Part shown: positions 56,373 to 64,000 of the stretch, piece after piece
How positions within the stretch are numbered: the stretch's first letter is position 1
Layout: each line of letters starts with the position of its first letter
Assembly (NCBI RefSeq): GCF_900149695.1
Contig: NZ_LT703006.1
Coordinates: forward strand, 124,001-188,000
Reading direction: 5' to 3'
DNA length: 64,000 nucleotides
Source of the DNA: Anderseniella sp. Alg231-50
Lineage (GTDB): Bacteria; Pseudomonadota; Alphaproteobacteria; Rhizobiales; Aestuariivirgaceae
Program-made: the position numbers and the translations under genes
The notes under the pieces: generated by a model
What the model saw: the letters and a program-made list of their open reading frames with translations, nothing else
The model's database searches: none
Told to the model about the DNA's origin: nothing

Positions 56373-56638
56373 AAACTTCAATCCTCGGTTTTGAAAAACT
56401 GCGACTGATGGCGCCTCTATATCGTCCGGACAACGCGGGCGCAACCGGTTAATGGAACACTTAATGAAAAGTGATTCCATGAAGGGTTATTGACAGTTAC
56501 CGGCTTTCAGGCAATTGGCATGTCGTTGATTCCAGATGTTGCGCGCCCTGACGGCAGCCATTGCCAGCAACACAAGCTTGAGGCACAAAGCCGGTTCGCG
56601 ATCACGATGACAAATTATGGAAAGGCCAGACCAGCGAC

Positions 56639-57484
56639 ATGAGATTTGAAGGCACCAGCGACTATATTGCCACCGAAGACCTGCGTGTAGCCGTAAACGC
56701 GGCAATCGTGCTGGAAAGACCTCTTCTGATCAAGGGCGAACCTGGCACCGGCAAGACCGTGCTGGCCCATGAAGTCGCCAAGGCAATCGACACGCCGCTG
56801 CTGGAATGGCACATCAAGTCCACCACCAAGGCGCAGCAGGGCCTGTATGAGTATGACGCGGTATCCCGTCTTCGTGACAGCCAGCTGGGTGATGAACGGG
56901 TTCATGACATCAAGAACTACATCAAGCGCGGCAAGTTGTGGGACGCCTTCACCGCCGATAATCGCTCGGTGTTGCTGATCGACGAAATCGACAAGGCGGA
57001 TATCGAGTTTCCAAATGACCTGCTGCAGGAGCTCGACCGTATGGAGTTCCATGTCTATGAGACCGGTGAAACCGTCAAGGCGGCAAACCGGCCGGTGGTG
57101 ATCATTACGTCCAACAACGAGAAGGAATTGCCCGACGCGTTCCTGCGCCGGTGTTTCTTCCACTTCATCAAGTTTCCCGATGCCGACACCATGAAGGACA
57201 TCATCGAGGTCCACTATCCCGGCCTCAAGCAGCGCCTCGTCAGTGAAGCCCTGAATATCTTTTACGAAGTGCGCGATGTGCCGGGCCTGAAGAAGAAACC
57301 GTCCACATCCGAACTGCTTGACTGGATAAAGCTGCTGCTCAATGAGGATGTCACACCGGAAACGCTGCGCCAGAAGGACCCGACCAAGGTAATTCCGCCG
57401 CTGCATGGTGCCTTGCTGAAGAACGAACAGGACGTCGCGCTGTTTGAACGGCTCGCCTTCATGGCACGGCGGGAAAGTCGTTAA
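56639..57484 (+). CDS. MoxR-family AAA ATPase
   Basis: 281 residues. Walker A GEPGTGKT (33-40), Walker B VLLIDEIDKAD, sensor IITSNNEKELPDAFLRRC. Members of this group act as chaperone-like ATPases, usually beside a vWA-domain protein. No vWA gene follows here; the next genes face it. The isolated TadG-like vWA protein at 14443 is far away and not an obvious partner. Confidence 0.95.
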   Translation: MRFEGTSDYIATEDLRVAVNAAIVLERPLLIKGEPGTGKTVLAHEVAKAIDTPLLEWHIKSTTKAQQGLYEYDAVSRLRDSQLGDERVHDIKNYIKRGKLWDAFTADNRSVLLIDEIDKADIEFPNDLLQELDRMEFHVYETGETVKAANRPVVIITSNNEKELPDAFLRRCFFHFIKFPDADTMKDIIEVHYPGLKQRLVSEALNIFYEVRDVPGLKKKPSTSELLDWIKLLLNEDVTPETLRQKDPTKVIPPLHGALLKNEQDVALFERLAFMARRESR

Positions 57485-57509
57485 AACCTGCCAGCTGAAA
57501 GCCGGCCTT

Positions 57510-57713
57510 TCACTCTCCAACACATCGGCCATCAGGGGTTTTGATGGTCTCGGCGCTCTTGCAGTAAACTTCGCAGTTCCCGACCCTTTCACAATTGCCG
57601 CGGATCGCATTGCCGGTAGCAGAGACAATAGTGTCGTGCACATCGCGCGTGCTGCATGCCGTCAGCATCAGGCCAGGCAGCACCCAGAGCAGTATCGTTG
57701 TCAGTTTTGGCAT
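57510..57713 (-). CDS. Small lipoprotein, Cys-rich
   Basis: 67 residues. Signal peptide with lipobox LTAC (Cys20). The mature part has four more cysteines (NCERVGNCEVYCKS... RC), so disulfides are likely. It overlaps the upstream lipoprotein gene by 13 bases. Function unknown. Confidence 0.75.
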   Translation of the reverse strand: MPKLTTILLWVLPGLMLTACSTRDVHDTIVSATGNAIRGNCERVGNCEVYCKSAETIKTPDGRCVGE

Positions 57714-58294
57714 GGTTTGATCTCCAGTGCATGACCGGCCTTTTCTGTTTCCCGGCGCAGATCGAGATTGCGGTTCAACACGACATATTCAGCCGTCTCT
57801 TCAGATTTGATCCAGGTTGTGATGAGAACCGGGCCGTCAGCGATCAGTGTCCTGGCGCAACTGTCCACATCAATGCTGATCGAGCCCTTGACCCCGTCAC
57901 CATGGCGTTGCTTGAGTTGCGCGATCTTTTCCCTGAAAGCTGAAATGCGGTCGATATCGGCGGGTTTCAGTCGGTACGCCGCCACCTGGGTCCATTTTTC
58001 CGGTTTCGGCCTGCCCTCGCCCGAAGCCGTGAGAGTATCAAGTTCGTCCAACACAAAAGCTTCGTGCTGATTGAGGGAGCCGTCTTGCAGGCGCGCAGCG
58101 ACAACCATTTTGACCCCCGCCGGCCTGATCCGGATGGACTGCGGTATCTGCACCGCCACCCTCAGTTTGGAGACATCGGTCGTGGCAAGGTCAAAATTGC
58201 GCAGCTTGTAGATGCTGGAGACAGGAATCGTGGCACAACTGGCCAGAACGGCGCAGATCAGGCTTGTTCTGGCTATCTGATTGAGGAATTTCAT
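57701..58294 (-). CDS. Lipoprotein of unknown function
   Basis: 197 residues with lipobox LASC (Cys20). The mature domain alternates strands (KLRVAVQIPQSIRIRPAGVKMVVAARL) and ends with a helical segment and NRNLDLRRETEKAGHALEI. No recognised family. Pairs with the small lipoprotein gene downstream. Divergent from DUF2975. Confidence 0.8.
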   Translation of the reverse strand: MKFLNQIARTSLICAVLASCATIPVSSIYKLRNFDLATTDVSKLRVAVQIPQSIRIRPAGVKMVVAARLQDGSLNQHEAFVLDELDTLTASGEGRPKPEKWTQVAAYRLKPADIDRISAFREKIAQLKQRHGDGVKGSISIDVDSCARTLIADGPVLITTWIKSEETAEYVVLNRNLDLRRETEKAGHALEIKPCQN

Positions 58295-58387
58295 ATTAAT
58301 GCCTTGTATTTATTTTTTATCGTTTTACAGTAATTTTTTATTACGATAAAATGTGTTAATGTAAAGGCACGTCGCAAGGAGAATGAT

Positions 58388-58921
58388 ATGCTGCCCTCAC
58401 AATCAATTGCCCGCATGGCAATCCGGCTGAGCTGGTTCACGCTCATCGCCATGGGCTTGTTCGTAACTGCCGGTGCAGTTGTGTTCTGGCATCCCGGATA
58501 CATCGCCCAGGCGGTACCAGCGCAATTGGACGGTGTTGAATGGACAGACCTTGCCGGCTGGCAGAAGGCGCTGATGCACATTTTCGGGTCTGTTGCGCCG
58601 CTATTGCTGCTTTATGGTCTGTGGCAGGTCAGGGCGTTTTTTGAACTGTACCGGACCGGAGACCTGTTTCCGGCCCATGCCGGCCTCCATATCAAGCGGT
58701 TCGGCCAGGCGCTGGTGGGCGTAGCCGTTGCCCAGATCGTTGCCGGCGCAGCCATCAGTGCGGCACTGACCGCCCACCTGCCCGCCGGCCAGGGCATGGT
58801 TGCTGTAAACCTGTCCAGCACCAATCTGGCCACGCTGGTGATCGCCGCCCTGATCATGATGATGGGGCGCCTGCTCGACGAGGCGTCCCGGATAGCCGAA
58901 GAGAATCGCTCTATCGTGTAA
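58388..58921 (+). CDS. DUF2975 membrane protein
   Basis: 177 residues with four predicted membrane helices. Between helices: GLWQVRAFFELYRTGDLFPAHAGLHIKRFGQAL, the DUF2975 landmark. The last helix VIAALIMMMGRLLDEASRIAEENRSIV is typical. The family is usually next to a small XRE regulator, here 28 bases on. Confidence 0.88.
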   Translation: MLPSQSIARMAIRLSWFTLIAMGLFVTAGAVVFWHPGYIAQAVPAQLDGVEWTDLAGWQKALMHIFGSVAPLLLLYGLWQVRAFFELYRTGDLFPAHAGLHIKRFGQALVGVAVAQIVAGAAISAALTAHLPAGQGMVAVNLSSTNLATLVIAALIMMMGRLLDEASRIAEENRSIV

Positions 58922-58949
58922 ATGAATGCCGGGGAGGCCTGATCCGCAG

Positions 58950-59159
58950 ATGCCTATTATTGTCAATCTGGACATTATGCTCGCGCGCCGCAAAATGCGC
59001 TCGCGGGAGCTGGCGGAACTGGTCGGGATTACCGAGCAAAACATATCCCTGCTCAAATCAGGCAAGGTCAAGGGCGTGCGTTTTGAAACGCTGGAAAAGA
59101 TATGCCAGGCCCTGAATTGCCAGCCTGGAGAGCTGCTTGAGTACACAGAGCCCGAGTAA
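58950..59159 (+). CDS. Small XRE-type (YozG-like) transcription regulator
   Basis: 69 residues from the ATG at 58950, with GGGGAGG upstream. HTH: RSRELAELVGITEQNISLLKSGKVKGVRFETLEKICQAL read over residues 17-55. It is the standard partner of DUF2975 proteins. Probably controls its own pair. Confidence 0.88.
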   Translation: MPIIVNLDIMLARRKMRSRELAELVGITEQNISLLKSGKVKGVRFETLEKICQALNCQPGELLEYTEPE

Positions 59160-59190
59160 GGTTCTGTTAACACTAATCAATCGTGAACGC

Positions 59191-59205
59191 TTAGAACAAA
59201 ATTAA
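59191..59205 (+). promoter_or_regulatory. CtrA-box-like element
   Basis: TTAG-AACAAAA-TTAA fits the CtrA site TTAA-N7-TTAA with one mismatch and starts 69 bases before the Slam-cargo lipoprotein gene. AT-rich short motifs occur by chance. Confidence 0.35.
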
Positions 59206-59259
59206 CCACGATGCGCCATGATCCGCTTCATCCAATGTTTGTGATGCGAGGCAGTATTT

Positions 59260-60582
59260 ATGCGTTCCCCTTCTGTGTTTTTCCTGCTGGCTGTGGCCGG
59301 CACCGCACTTTCCGGCTGTGCGTCCGGTTTCGATGACGCCTATATCGGCAGTGCCGCAATTACCGACGGTCCCGGTGGGGATGGCTTGTCCGGCGATGAG
59401 CCGTCGGGTGATCCCAATGGTGGAGACCTGCCTGCAGGTGCCGGCGACAACTCCATCGTATTCACCGACGGTTCACGTGTCGTCGATGGTTCGGCACGCA
59501 CCGTTCTGACAATCAACGACGACCCCGATGATTCGAGTCTGTTTGCGTCGGCCACCGTTCTTGTGGACCCGGGCCAGGCGATTGGTTTTGTGGGTGAACA
59601 ACAGGTCGCTATTTTCGAGCAGAAGACGACAGACCCCGGGATTGAAGTTGCAGGCCCGCTGGCAGCCACTTGGTTCCAGCCTCACCAGGTAGAAGATTCA
59701 GAGTATTCTGAGTTTCGGCGTATTTCCCCATCCCAGGGCATTGACGTGGAACTGCAGTATTGGGATTTCACCGACGGCGATAGTGGAACAGCCAACTATG
59801 TCGCCCATTTCCGTGATGCTACCAACGACCAGGATGCCTGGTTCTTCGGCGAGGCAGACGGCCAAGCTTCACGCACGACAACTGACGAGCTCGCTAATCT
59901 GGGTACCCCAACCCTGAATTACCAGGGTAGTTATGTCGGCCAGGCCAAGACCACGGGTTGGGGACAGGCTTCAACCTACCAGAGCCGCGATGGTGCCTGG
60001 CGTGTCCAGGGCCATGCAGCCGTCAACCTCGACCTCGGCGCCAACGAACTGACCGGTACATTGACACCGCAATTCTGGGAGAAAACCGAAAGCGACGGAA
60101 CCATCGTCCAGCTGGACGTTCACCGTCAGCCGGGTGACGAATATGTGGCGCTTTCCTCCTCGGCAGTTGACCCCGGTGGAGCACCTCCGGTTGCCAACCC
60201 TGCCGATGTTGCGGCTTTCCACACAGCAAACATCCAGCTGGAAGGCAACATCACCGACGCTGGCGCCATCAACGGCACCGCCAAGGTCATCAGCCCGGAC
60301 GTTATTGTCAGCCAAACCCAGGGCGTGGCGACGTTACCTGACCAGTACACCACCGGCGGATGGGTCAACGGTGACCAGGCACTGAGCGCAGCCACATATG
60401 GTACCGGTGCAGAGAAAATCGGCGGTGTGTTTGGCGTATATGCCGTCAATCCATCTCCAAGGGGCGGTGACACCGGTATCAATGATGATCAGCGCGGCAC
60501 ATTCGACCTGCAGGGCGGCTTCGGCGTCTCGCAGGGTGGCGATCCGATTGATGCGGTTCCGGCGCCTGTTCCCACTCCATGA
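59260..60582 (+). CDS. Predicted surface lipoprotein, TbpB-like, cargo of type XI secretion
   Basis: 440 residues. Lipobox LSGC (Cys20), an acidic Gly-rich linker with repeats of DGxSGDxPSGD character, then two beta-rich parts. The segment QGSYVGQAKTTGWGQ and the C-terminal GGVFGVYAVNPSPRGG...GTFDLQGGFGVSQGG resemble handle and barrel lobes of the transferrin-binding-protein B type. The next gene encodes a Slam-family exporter and overlaps by four bases (ATGA), so this is likely its substrate. Ligand unknown. Confidence 0.82.
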   Translation: MRSPSVFFLLAVAGTALSGCASGFDDAYIGSAAITDGPGGDGLSGDEPSGDPNGGDLPAGAGDNSIVFTDGSRVVDGSARTVLTINDDPDDSSLFASATVLVDPGQAIGFVGEQQVAIFEQKTTDPGIEVAGPLAATWFQPHQVEDSEYSEFRRISPSQGIDVELQYWDFTDGDSGTANYVAHFRDATNDQDAWFFGEADGQASRTTTDELANLGTPTLNYQGSYVGQAKTTGWGQASTYQSRDGAWRVQGHAAVNLDLGANELTGTLTPQFWEKTESDGTIVQLDVHRQPGDEYVALSSSAVDPGGAPPVANPADVAAFHTANIQLEGNITDAGAINGTAKVISPDVIVSQTQGVATLPDQYTTGGWVNGDQALSAATYGTGAEKIGGVFGVYAVNPSPRGGDTGINDDQRGTFDLQGGFGVSQGGDPIDAVPAPVPTP

Positions 60583-62039
60583 ATCCAGCCGACAGTTTAC
60601 AGACACCGACTTTGGAGCGCGCCTGCGGGCGCGCTCTTCGCGTGACTGCAGGCTGTACCGTATTGCTGGCTTTCACCGGTCTTGCACAGGCGCAATCCGC
60701 ACCGGAACCAGGTACGGCTGCGGCACCTGCCGCACAATCGCAAACCGTCACCCGACAACGCCCGGCCAGACTGCTGGTGCCGGAAGAGACTCAAAGGGAA
60801 TTCGCCGCCCTGCCGGCCGGCAAGCGCCTGAAAATCCTCGGCCGGCTGATCCGGAACGGCCAGTCGGACGCAGCTGAAACTCTGCTTCGCGCAGCGCCAT
60901 TTACCGGCAAATTCGGTCACAACCGCAATCTTTTCATGCAAGCAATGATCACGCATGAACGCGGCGACTTCAAACAGGCCATCCGCATTTACCGCGAAGT
61001 CCTGGCCAATGACCCCAAGCTCACCGCAGTGCGTGCGGAACTTGCTCGCGCACTTTATGACAACAAGGAAGATCGAAGTGCGGCGCACCATCTCTTCCTG
61101 CTGCGCGCATCCGCCCCCAATACCAAAGCACAGCGCACATTCGACGCCGCCATCAACGCCATTGAAGCGCGCAAGACGTGGAGTTTCAATGTCTGGGGGT
61201 CGATCGCACCATCGACAAATTTCAACAATGGCACCAACCTCGAAGTGGTCAACGTTGGCGGTGTTGATTTCGAAATCGGCAACCAGGCCAGGGAAAGATC
61301 CGGCATCGGTTTTCGTGGCGGCGGCAATGTCGGTTACAATCTGAGGTTGAGAAGAGATCTCAGCCTGATTGTGTCAAGCGGCACAAACCTTGTTCAGTAT
61401 GAAGGCATACAGTTCGACCAGACATCCTTGAACCAGACCGCACTGTTGCGTTACCGGCAGCCCAAATATTCAGTCGCCTTCGGCGCGGTTTCGACACAAG
61501 GTTGGTACGGCGCTGATGAGTTTGTCTGGTCAGTGGGCCCGCAGGCCATCATCAGCTACCTGGTGACACCGAAAGCCCAGTTTTATACTCAGCTCAAGCA
61601 TGTCTGGAACCGCTATGAAGAAGCCACATACCGTGACGGGTGGACCAGCAGCGCGACCACCCAGCTGAAATACGCCTTCAGCGACACAACCCTGCTGTTC
61701 GCCAAGGCAGGCGTCGGCAGAACCCAGACCGAGCGCGATCACCTGAGCAATTGGAACGGCAGTGGCGGAGCGGGTTTCTACCACGAATTGCCATGGGGCC
61801 TGACCGGGTTTGCGGAGGCCAGTGTGTACCACTCGGTTTCTGACGGGAATTATCCGTTGCTCGGAGAAAAGCGCCGGCAGACCCGTGCAACCGGGCGCAT
61901 GTCGATAACCAAACGTGACTTCTACTGGCGCGGGCTTGCTCCGCAGCTGGAATACACCTACACCCGCAACTTCTCCAATGATGAGCTGAGCCGGTATGAC
62001 TCGCACGGTCTGGCCCTCACCGTAACTCGGGCCTTTTGA
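60579..62039 (+). CDS. Slam-family surface lipoprotein assembly modifier (type XI secretion)
   Basis: 486 residues. A signal-like hydrophobic segment (20-38, ending AQA) is followed by a TPR-like helical part (ILGRLIRNGQSDAAETLLRAAPF; HERGDFKQAIRIYREVLANDPKLTAVRAELARALY, residues 126-160) and a C-terminal beta barrel (about 195-486) ending in ALTVTRAF with a terminal Phe. This is the Slam/DUF560 architecture known from Neisseria, which moves lipoproteins to the cell surface. Coupled to the cargo gene. Confidence 0.85.
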   Translation: MNPADSLQTPTLERACGRALRVTAGCTVLLAFTGLAQAQSAPEPGTAAAPAAQSQTVTRQRPARLLVPEETQREFAALPAGKRLKILGRLIRNGQSDAAETLLRAAPFTGKFGHNRNLFMQAMITHERGDFKQAIRIYREVLANDPKLTAVRAELARALYDNKEDRSAAHHLFLLRASAPNTKAQRTFDAAINAIEARKTWSFNVWGSIAPSTNFNNGTNLEVVNVGGVDFEIGNQARERSGIGFRGGGNVGYNLRLRRDLSLIVSSGTNLVQYEGIQFDQTSLNQTALLRYRQPKYSVAFGAVSTQGWYGADEFVWSVGPQAIISYLVTPKAQFYTQLKHVWNRYEEATYRDGWTSSATTQLKYAFSDTTLLFAKAGVGRTQTERDHLSNWNGSGGAGFYHELPWGLTGFAEASVYHSVSDGNYPLLGEKRRQTRATGRMSITKRDFYWRGLAPQLEYTYTRNFSNDELSRYDSHGLALTVTRAF

Positions 62040-62092
62040 CTTTCCCCGTCTTGCGCTAACAAGGTTGCAGTCGAACGGGGCAAAGCAGGCAG

Positions 62093-62947
62093 ATGAAATT
62101 TTCCAGCGCAGATGAGTTACTGAACTGGCCGTCCAAGGCCGTTACCATAATGGGTATGTCTGGTGTGGGCAAAACCACCCTGGCCAACCTGCTGCGCGAT
62201 GACGACTGGTTCCATTACTCGGTCGATTACCGCATCGGCACCCGCTATATGGGCGAACACATCGTCGACAATTTCAAGCGCGAAGCGATGAAGAACCCGT
62301 TTCTGCGCGAACTGCTGAAAACCGACTCGATCTACATTTCGTCCAATATCAGCTTTGACAATCTGGATCCGCTGTCGACCTATCTCGGCAAGCCCGGCGA
62401 TCCGGACAAGGGCGGTATTCCGTTTGCCGAATACAAACGGCGCCAGGCCCAGCACAGGGAAGCTGAAATCAAGGCTCTTGCGGATGTGCCCCACTTCATG
62501 GCGAAGTCGCGGGATATTTACACCTATGATCATTTCATCTGCGATACCGGTGGCTCGCTTTGCGAAATTGTCGATGCCGGCAACCCGTCCGACCCGGTTC
62601 TAACCGCGCTCAGCGACACGACGTTGCTGCTGTATATCCGCGGCACTGAGGAACACTCCGCAGACCTGGTTGAGCGCTTCCGGGACATGCCCAAACCGAT
62701 GTATTATCAGCCGGCGTTTCTGGATCAGACCTGGCAGTCGTTCAAGCAGCAACATGGTATTGGCCGCGACGACGACGTCGACCCGGATCAATTCATCGTG
62801 TGGGGGTTTGAAAGACTTTTGCATCATCGCATTCCGCTCTATGAACAGATTGCTGAAAACCATGGTTATGTGGTTGAAATGCACGAAATCCCGCAGATCA
62901 GGGATGACAAGGACTTCCTCGATCTGCTGACCCGTGCCATCGCCTGA
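62093..62947 (+). CDS. P-loop ATPase/kinase-like protein of unknown function
   Basis: 284 residues. Walker [11 protein letters not shown] (21-30), then [11 protein letters not shown] and [19 protein letters not shown] typical of a small-molecule-kinase or ATPase fold. The basic [16 protein letters not shown] and [16 protein letters not shown] segments are distinctive. No family name can be given. Lies 53 bases after the Slam gene and 32 bases before metA, possibly one transcript with metA. Confidence 0.85.
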   Translation: MKFSSADELLNWPSKAVTIMGMSGVGKTTLANLLRDDDWFHYSVDYRIGTRYMGEHIVDNFKREAMKNPFLRELLKTDSIYISSNISFDNLDPLSTYLGKPGDPDKGGIPFAEYKRRQAQHREAEIKALADVPHFMAKSRDIYTYDHFICDTGGSLCEIVDAGNPSDPVLTALSDTTLLLYIRGTEEHSADLVERFRDMPKPMYYQPAFLDQTWQSFKQQHGIGRDDDVDPDQFIVWGFERLLHHRIPLYEQIAENHGYVVEMHEIPQIRDDKDFLDLLTRAIA

Positions 62948-62979
62948 ACCAAAGCAACAAAAACAAGCAAGACCTTCCC

Positions 62980-63897
62980 ATGCCCATCAAGATACCGACA
63001 AACCTGCCTGCCCGCGCCACCCTCGAACAGGAAGGCGTAATGGTGATGGATGACGATGAGGCGGCGCGTCAGGATATCCGCCCGTTGCGCGTCGGCCTGC
63101 TCAATCTGATGCCCAACAAGCAGCGTACCGAAACCCAGTTTGCACGGCTGTGCGGCGCCACACCGCTACAGGTGGAAATGACGCTGATAAAGATGACGCA
63201 TCACACGTCGAAGTTGACATCTTCGGAGCACATGCTGAATTTCTATCGCCCGTTTGACGATGTGCGCGACGAAAAGTTCGATGGCTTCGTCATCACCGGT
63301 GCGCCGATCGAACTGCTCGAGTTTGAAGATGTCACCTATTGGGCCGAAATGCGCGAAATTCTCGACTGGTGTGACAGCCATGTCCATTCCGCCATGCATA
63401 TCTGCTGGGGTGCGCAGGCCGCCCTGCACCATTATCACGGTGTTCCAAAACATGAACTGGATGCCAAGGCGTTTGGTGTATACCGGCATCGCAACCTGAA
63501 CCCGGCATCACCTTACTTGCGCGGCTTCTCGGACGACTTTTCCATCCCCGTGTCACGCTGGACCGAGGTTCGCCGGGCCGACCTGCCTGCCGGCAGCGGG
63601 CTTGAAGTGCTGATGGAAGCCGATGATGCCGGACTGTGCCTGCTCAATGATGCGGCGCGGCGCACTTTGTACATGTTCAATCACATAGAGTATGACTCGA
63701 CCACCCTGGCCGAAGAATATCATCGTGATGTGGCTGCCGGAAAGCCCATCAACATCCCGCCCAATTACTTCCCGGGCGATGATCCGTCAAAAACCCCTGA
63801 AAACAGGTGGCGCAGCCACGCGCATCTGTTGTTTGGCAACTGGCTGAACGAGGTTTACCAGTCGACCCCATATGATCTCGACAAGATCGGCAAATGA
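62980..63897 (+). CDS. metA: Homoserine O-acyltransferase MetA, acetyl-type by residue 111
   Basis: 305 residues. Catalytic residues line up exactly: Cys142 in HICWGAQA, and His235 and Glu237 in MFNHIEYD. Start of methionine synthesis. Residue 111 is Glu; in published work Glu at this site goes with acetyl-CoA and Gly with succinyl-CoA, so O-acetylhomoserine is predicted. No SAM riboswitch is seen in the 32-base upstream gap. Overlaps the next gene by four bases (ATGA). Confidence 0.96.
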   Translation: MPIKIPTNLPARATLEQEGVMVMDDDEAARQDIRPLRVGLLNLMPNKQRTETQFARLCGATPLQVEMTLIKMTHHTSKLTSSEHMLNFYRPFDDVRDEKFDGFVITGAPIELLEFEDVTYWAEMREILDWCDSHVHSAMHICWGAQAALHHYHGVPKHELDAKAFGVYRHRNLNPASPYLRGFSDDFSIPVSRWTEVRRADLPAGSGLEVLMEADDAGLCLLNDAARRTLYMFNHIEYDSTTLAEEYHRDVAAGKPINIPPNYFPGDDPSKTPENRWRSHAHLLFGNWLNEVYQSTPYDLDKIGK

Positions 63898-64000
63898 CTG
63901 ACGGTGACCTGACAGGCTGGATCGGCCGCAGCCGCACCACGCGTGATACAATTTCTGCCGGCCAACTGGCAAAAATCGCGGCGACGTTCGATTGCCCGGC
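63894..64000 (+). CDS. N-terminus of FAS1-like/MaoC dehydratase-type protein (runs off window)
   Basis: Only 35 codons are in the window, beginning [20 protein letters not shown] and continuing [30 protein letters not shown] is typical of the N-terminal hot-dog domain of mesaconyl-C4-CoA or hydroxyacyl-ACP dehydratases (HTD2-like). The start overlaps the metA stop (ATGA). Function cannot be settled from this fragment. Confidence 0.7.
   Translation, partial: MTDGDLTGWIGRSRTTRDTISAGQLAKIAATFDCP

Noticed and set aside
62948-62979. SAM-II riboswitch expected before metA in alphaproteobacteria
   Set aside because: The gap is only 32 bases and no SAM-II-like pseudoknot sequence is visible there or before the upstream P-loop gene.

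Overview
The window looks like a chromosomal segment of an alphaproteobacterium, most likely Hyphomicrobiales-like (Rhizobiales). The evidence is the split purine amidotransferase set (purS, purQ, purL), an F1-ATPase zeta-type inhibitor, DUF1127 proteins, a CckA kinase, a recA gene preceded by the direct-repeat LexA box GTTC-N7-GTTC, and the gene order rpsD / murI / trmJ / icd / alaS / recA / cckA / dksA. The DNA is GC-rich with tight gene packing. No tRNA, rRNA, CRISPR array, prophage or intact insertion sequence was seen.

Layout. 1-9102: the end of purB, a large P-loop protein of unknown role, an L,D-transpeptidase, a nicotinate phosphoribosyltransferase-like protein, small proteins, a group III truncated haemoglobin with an NsrR-like operator, an HpcH/HpaI aldolase and the ATPase inhibitor. 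9346-19917: purine synthesis (purC, purS, a secreted protein embedded in the operon, purQ, later purL), then bolA and a CGFS glutaredoxin. Between the purine genes lie a Pr6Pr membrane protein, a MocR regulator divergent from a DUF1127 gene, a TadG-like vWA protein and a Tat-exported thioredoxin-like protein. 20061-30282: cell-envelope proteins, a YigZ protein, PPK2, an MFS carrier, a four-gene Gld-type ABC-2 exporter cluster and a GST. 30362-45247: the housekeeping run rpsD to recA, interrupted between the GFA protein gene and alaS by a 3.1-kb gene for a highly unusual protein. 45567-57484: an M19 dipeptidase-like protein, a low-GC DUF4304 gene beside a remnant of the dipeptidase 3' end, a LAS peptidase / Ldh-type dehydrogenase / amidase operon, CckA, a FliO-like protein, DksA and a MoxR ATPase. 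57510-64000: two small lipoproteins, a DUF2975/XRE pair, a Slam-type (type XI) secretion pair, a P-loop protein, metA and the start of a MaoC/FAS1-like dehydratase.

The most unusual object is the 1035-residue protein at 37902-41009. It is an astacin-type (M12A) zinc protease whose catalytic domain is cut in two places. Each cut, and the C-terminus, carries an array of exactly six 46-residue Asp-box-like blades. I read this as a protease with two complete six-bladed propellers nested inside its fold and a third behind it (18 blades in all). Other points for follow-up are the type XI secretion pair, a secreted protein translationally coupled between purS and purQ, the NsrR-like operator of the haemoglobin, a MetA with the acetyl-type Glu111, the dipeptidase-tail duplication, and several large inverted repeats. 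All functional calls rest on reading motifs and gene context; no database search was possible.
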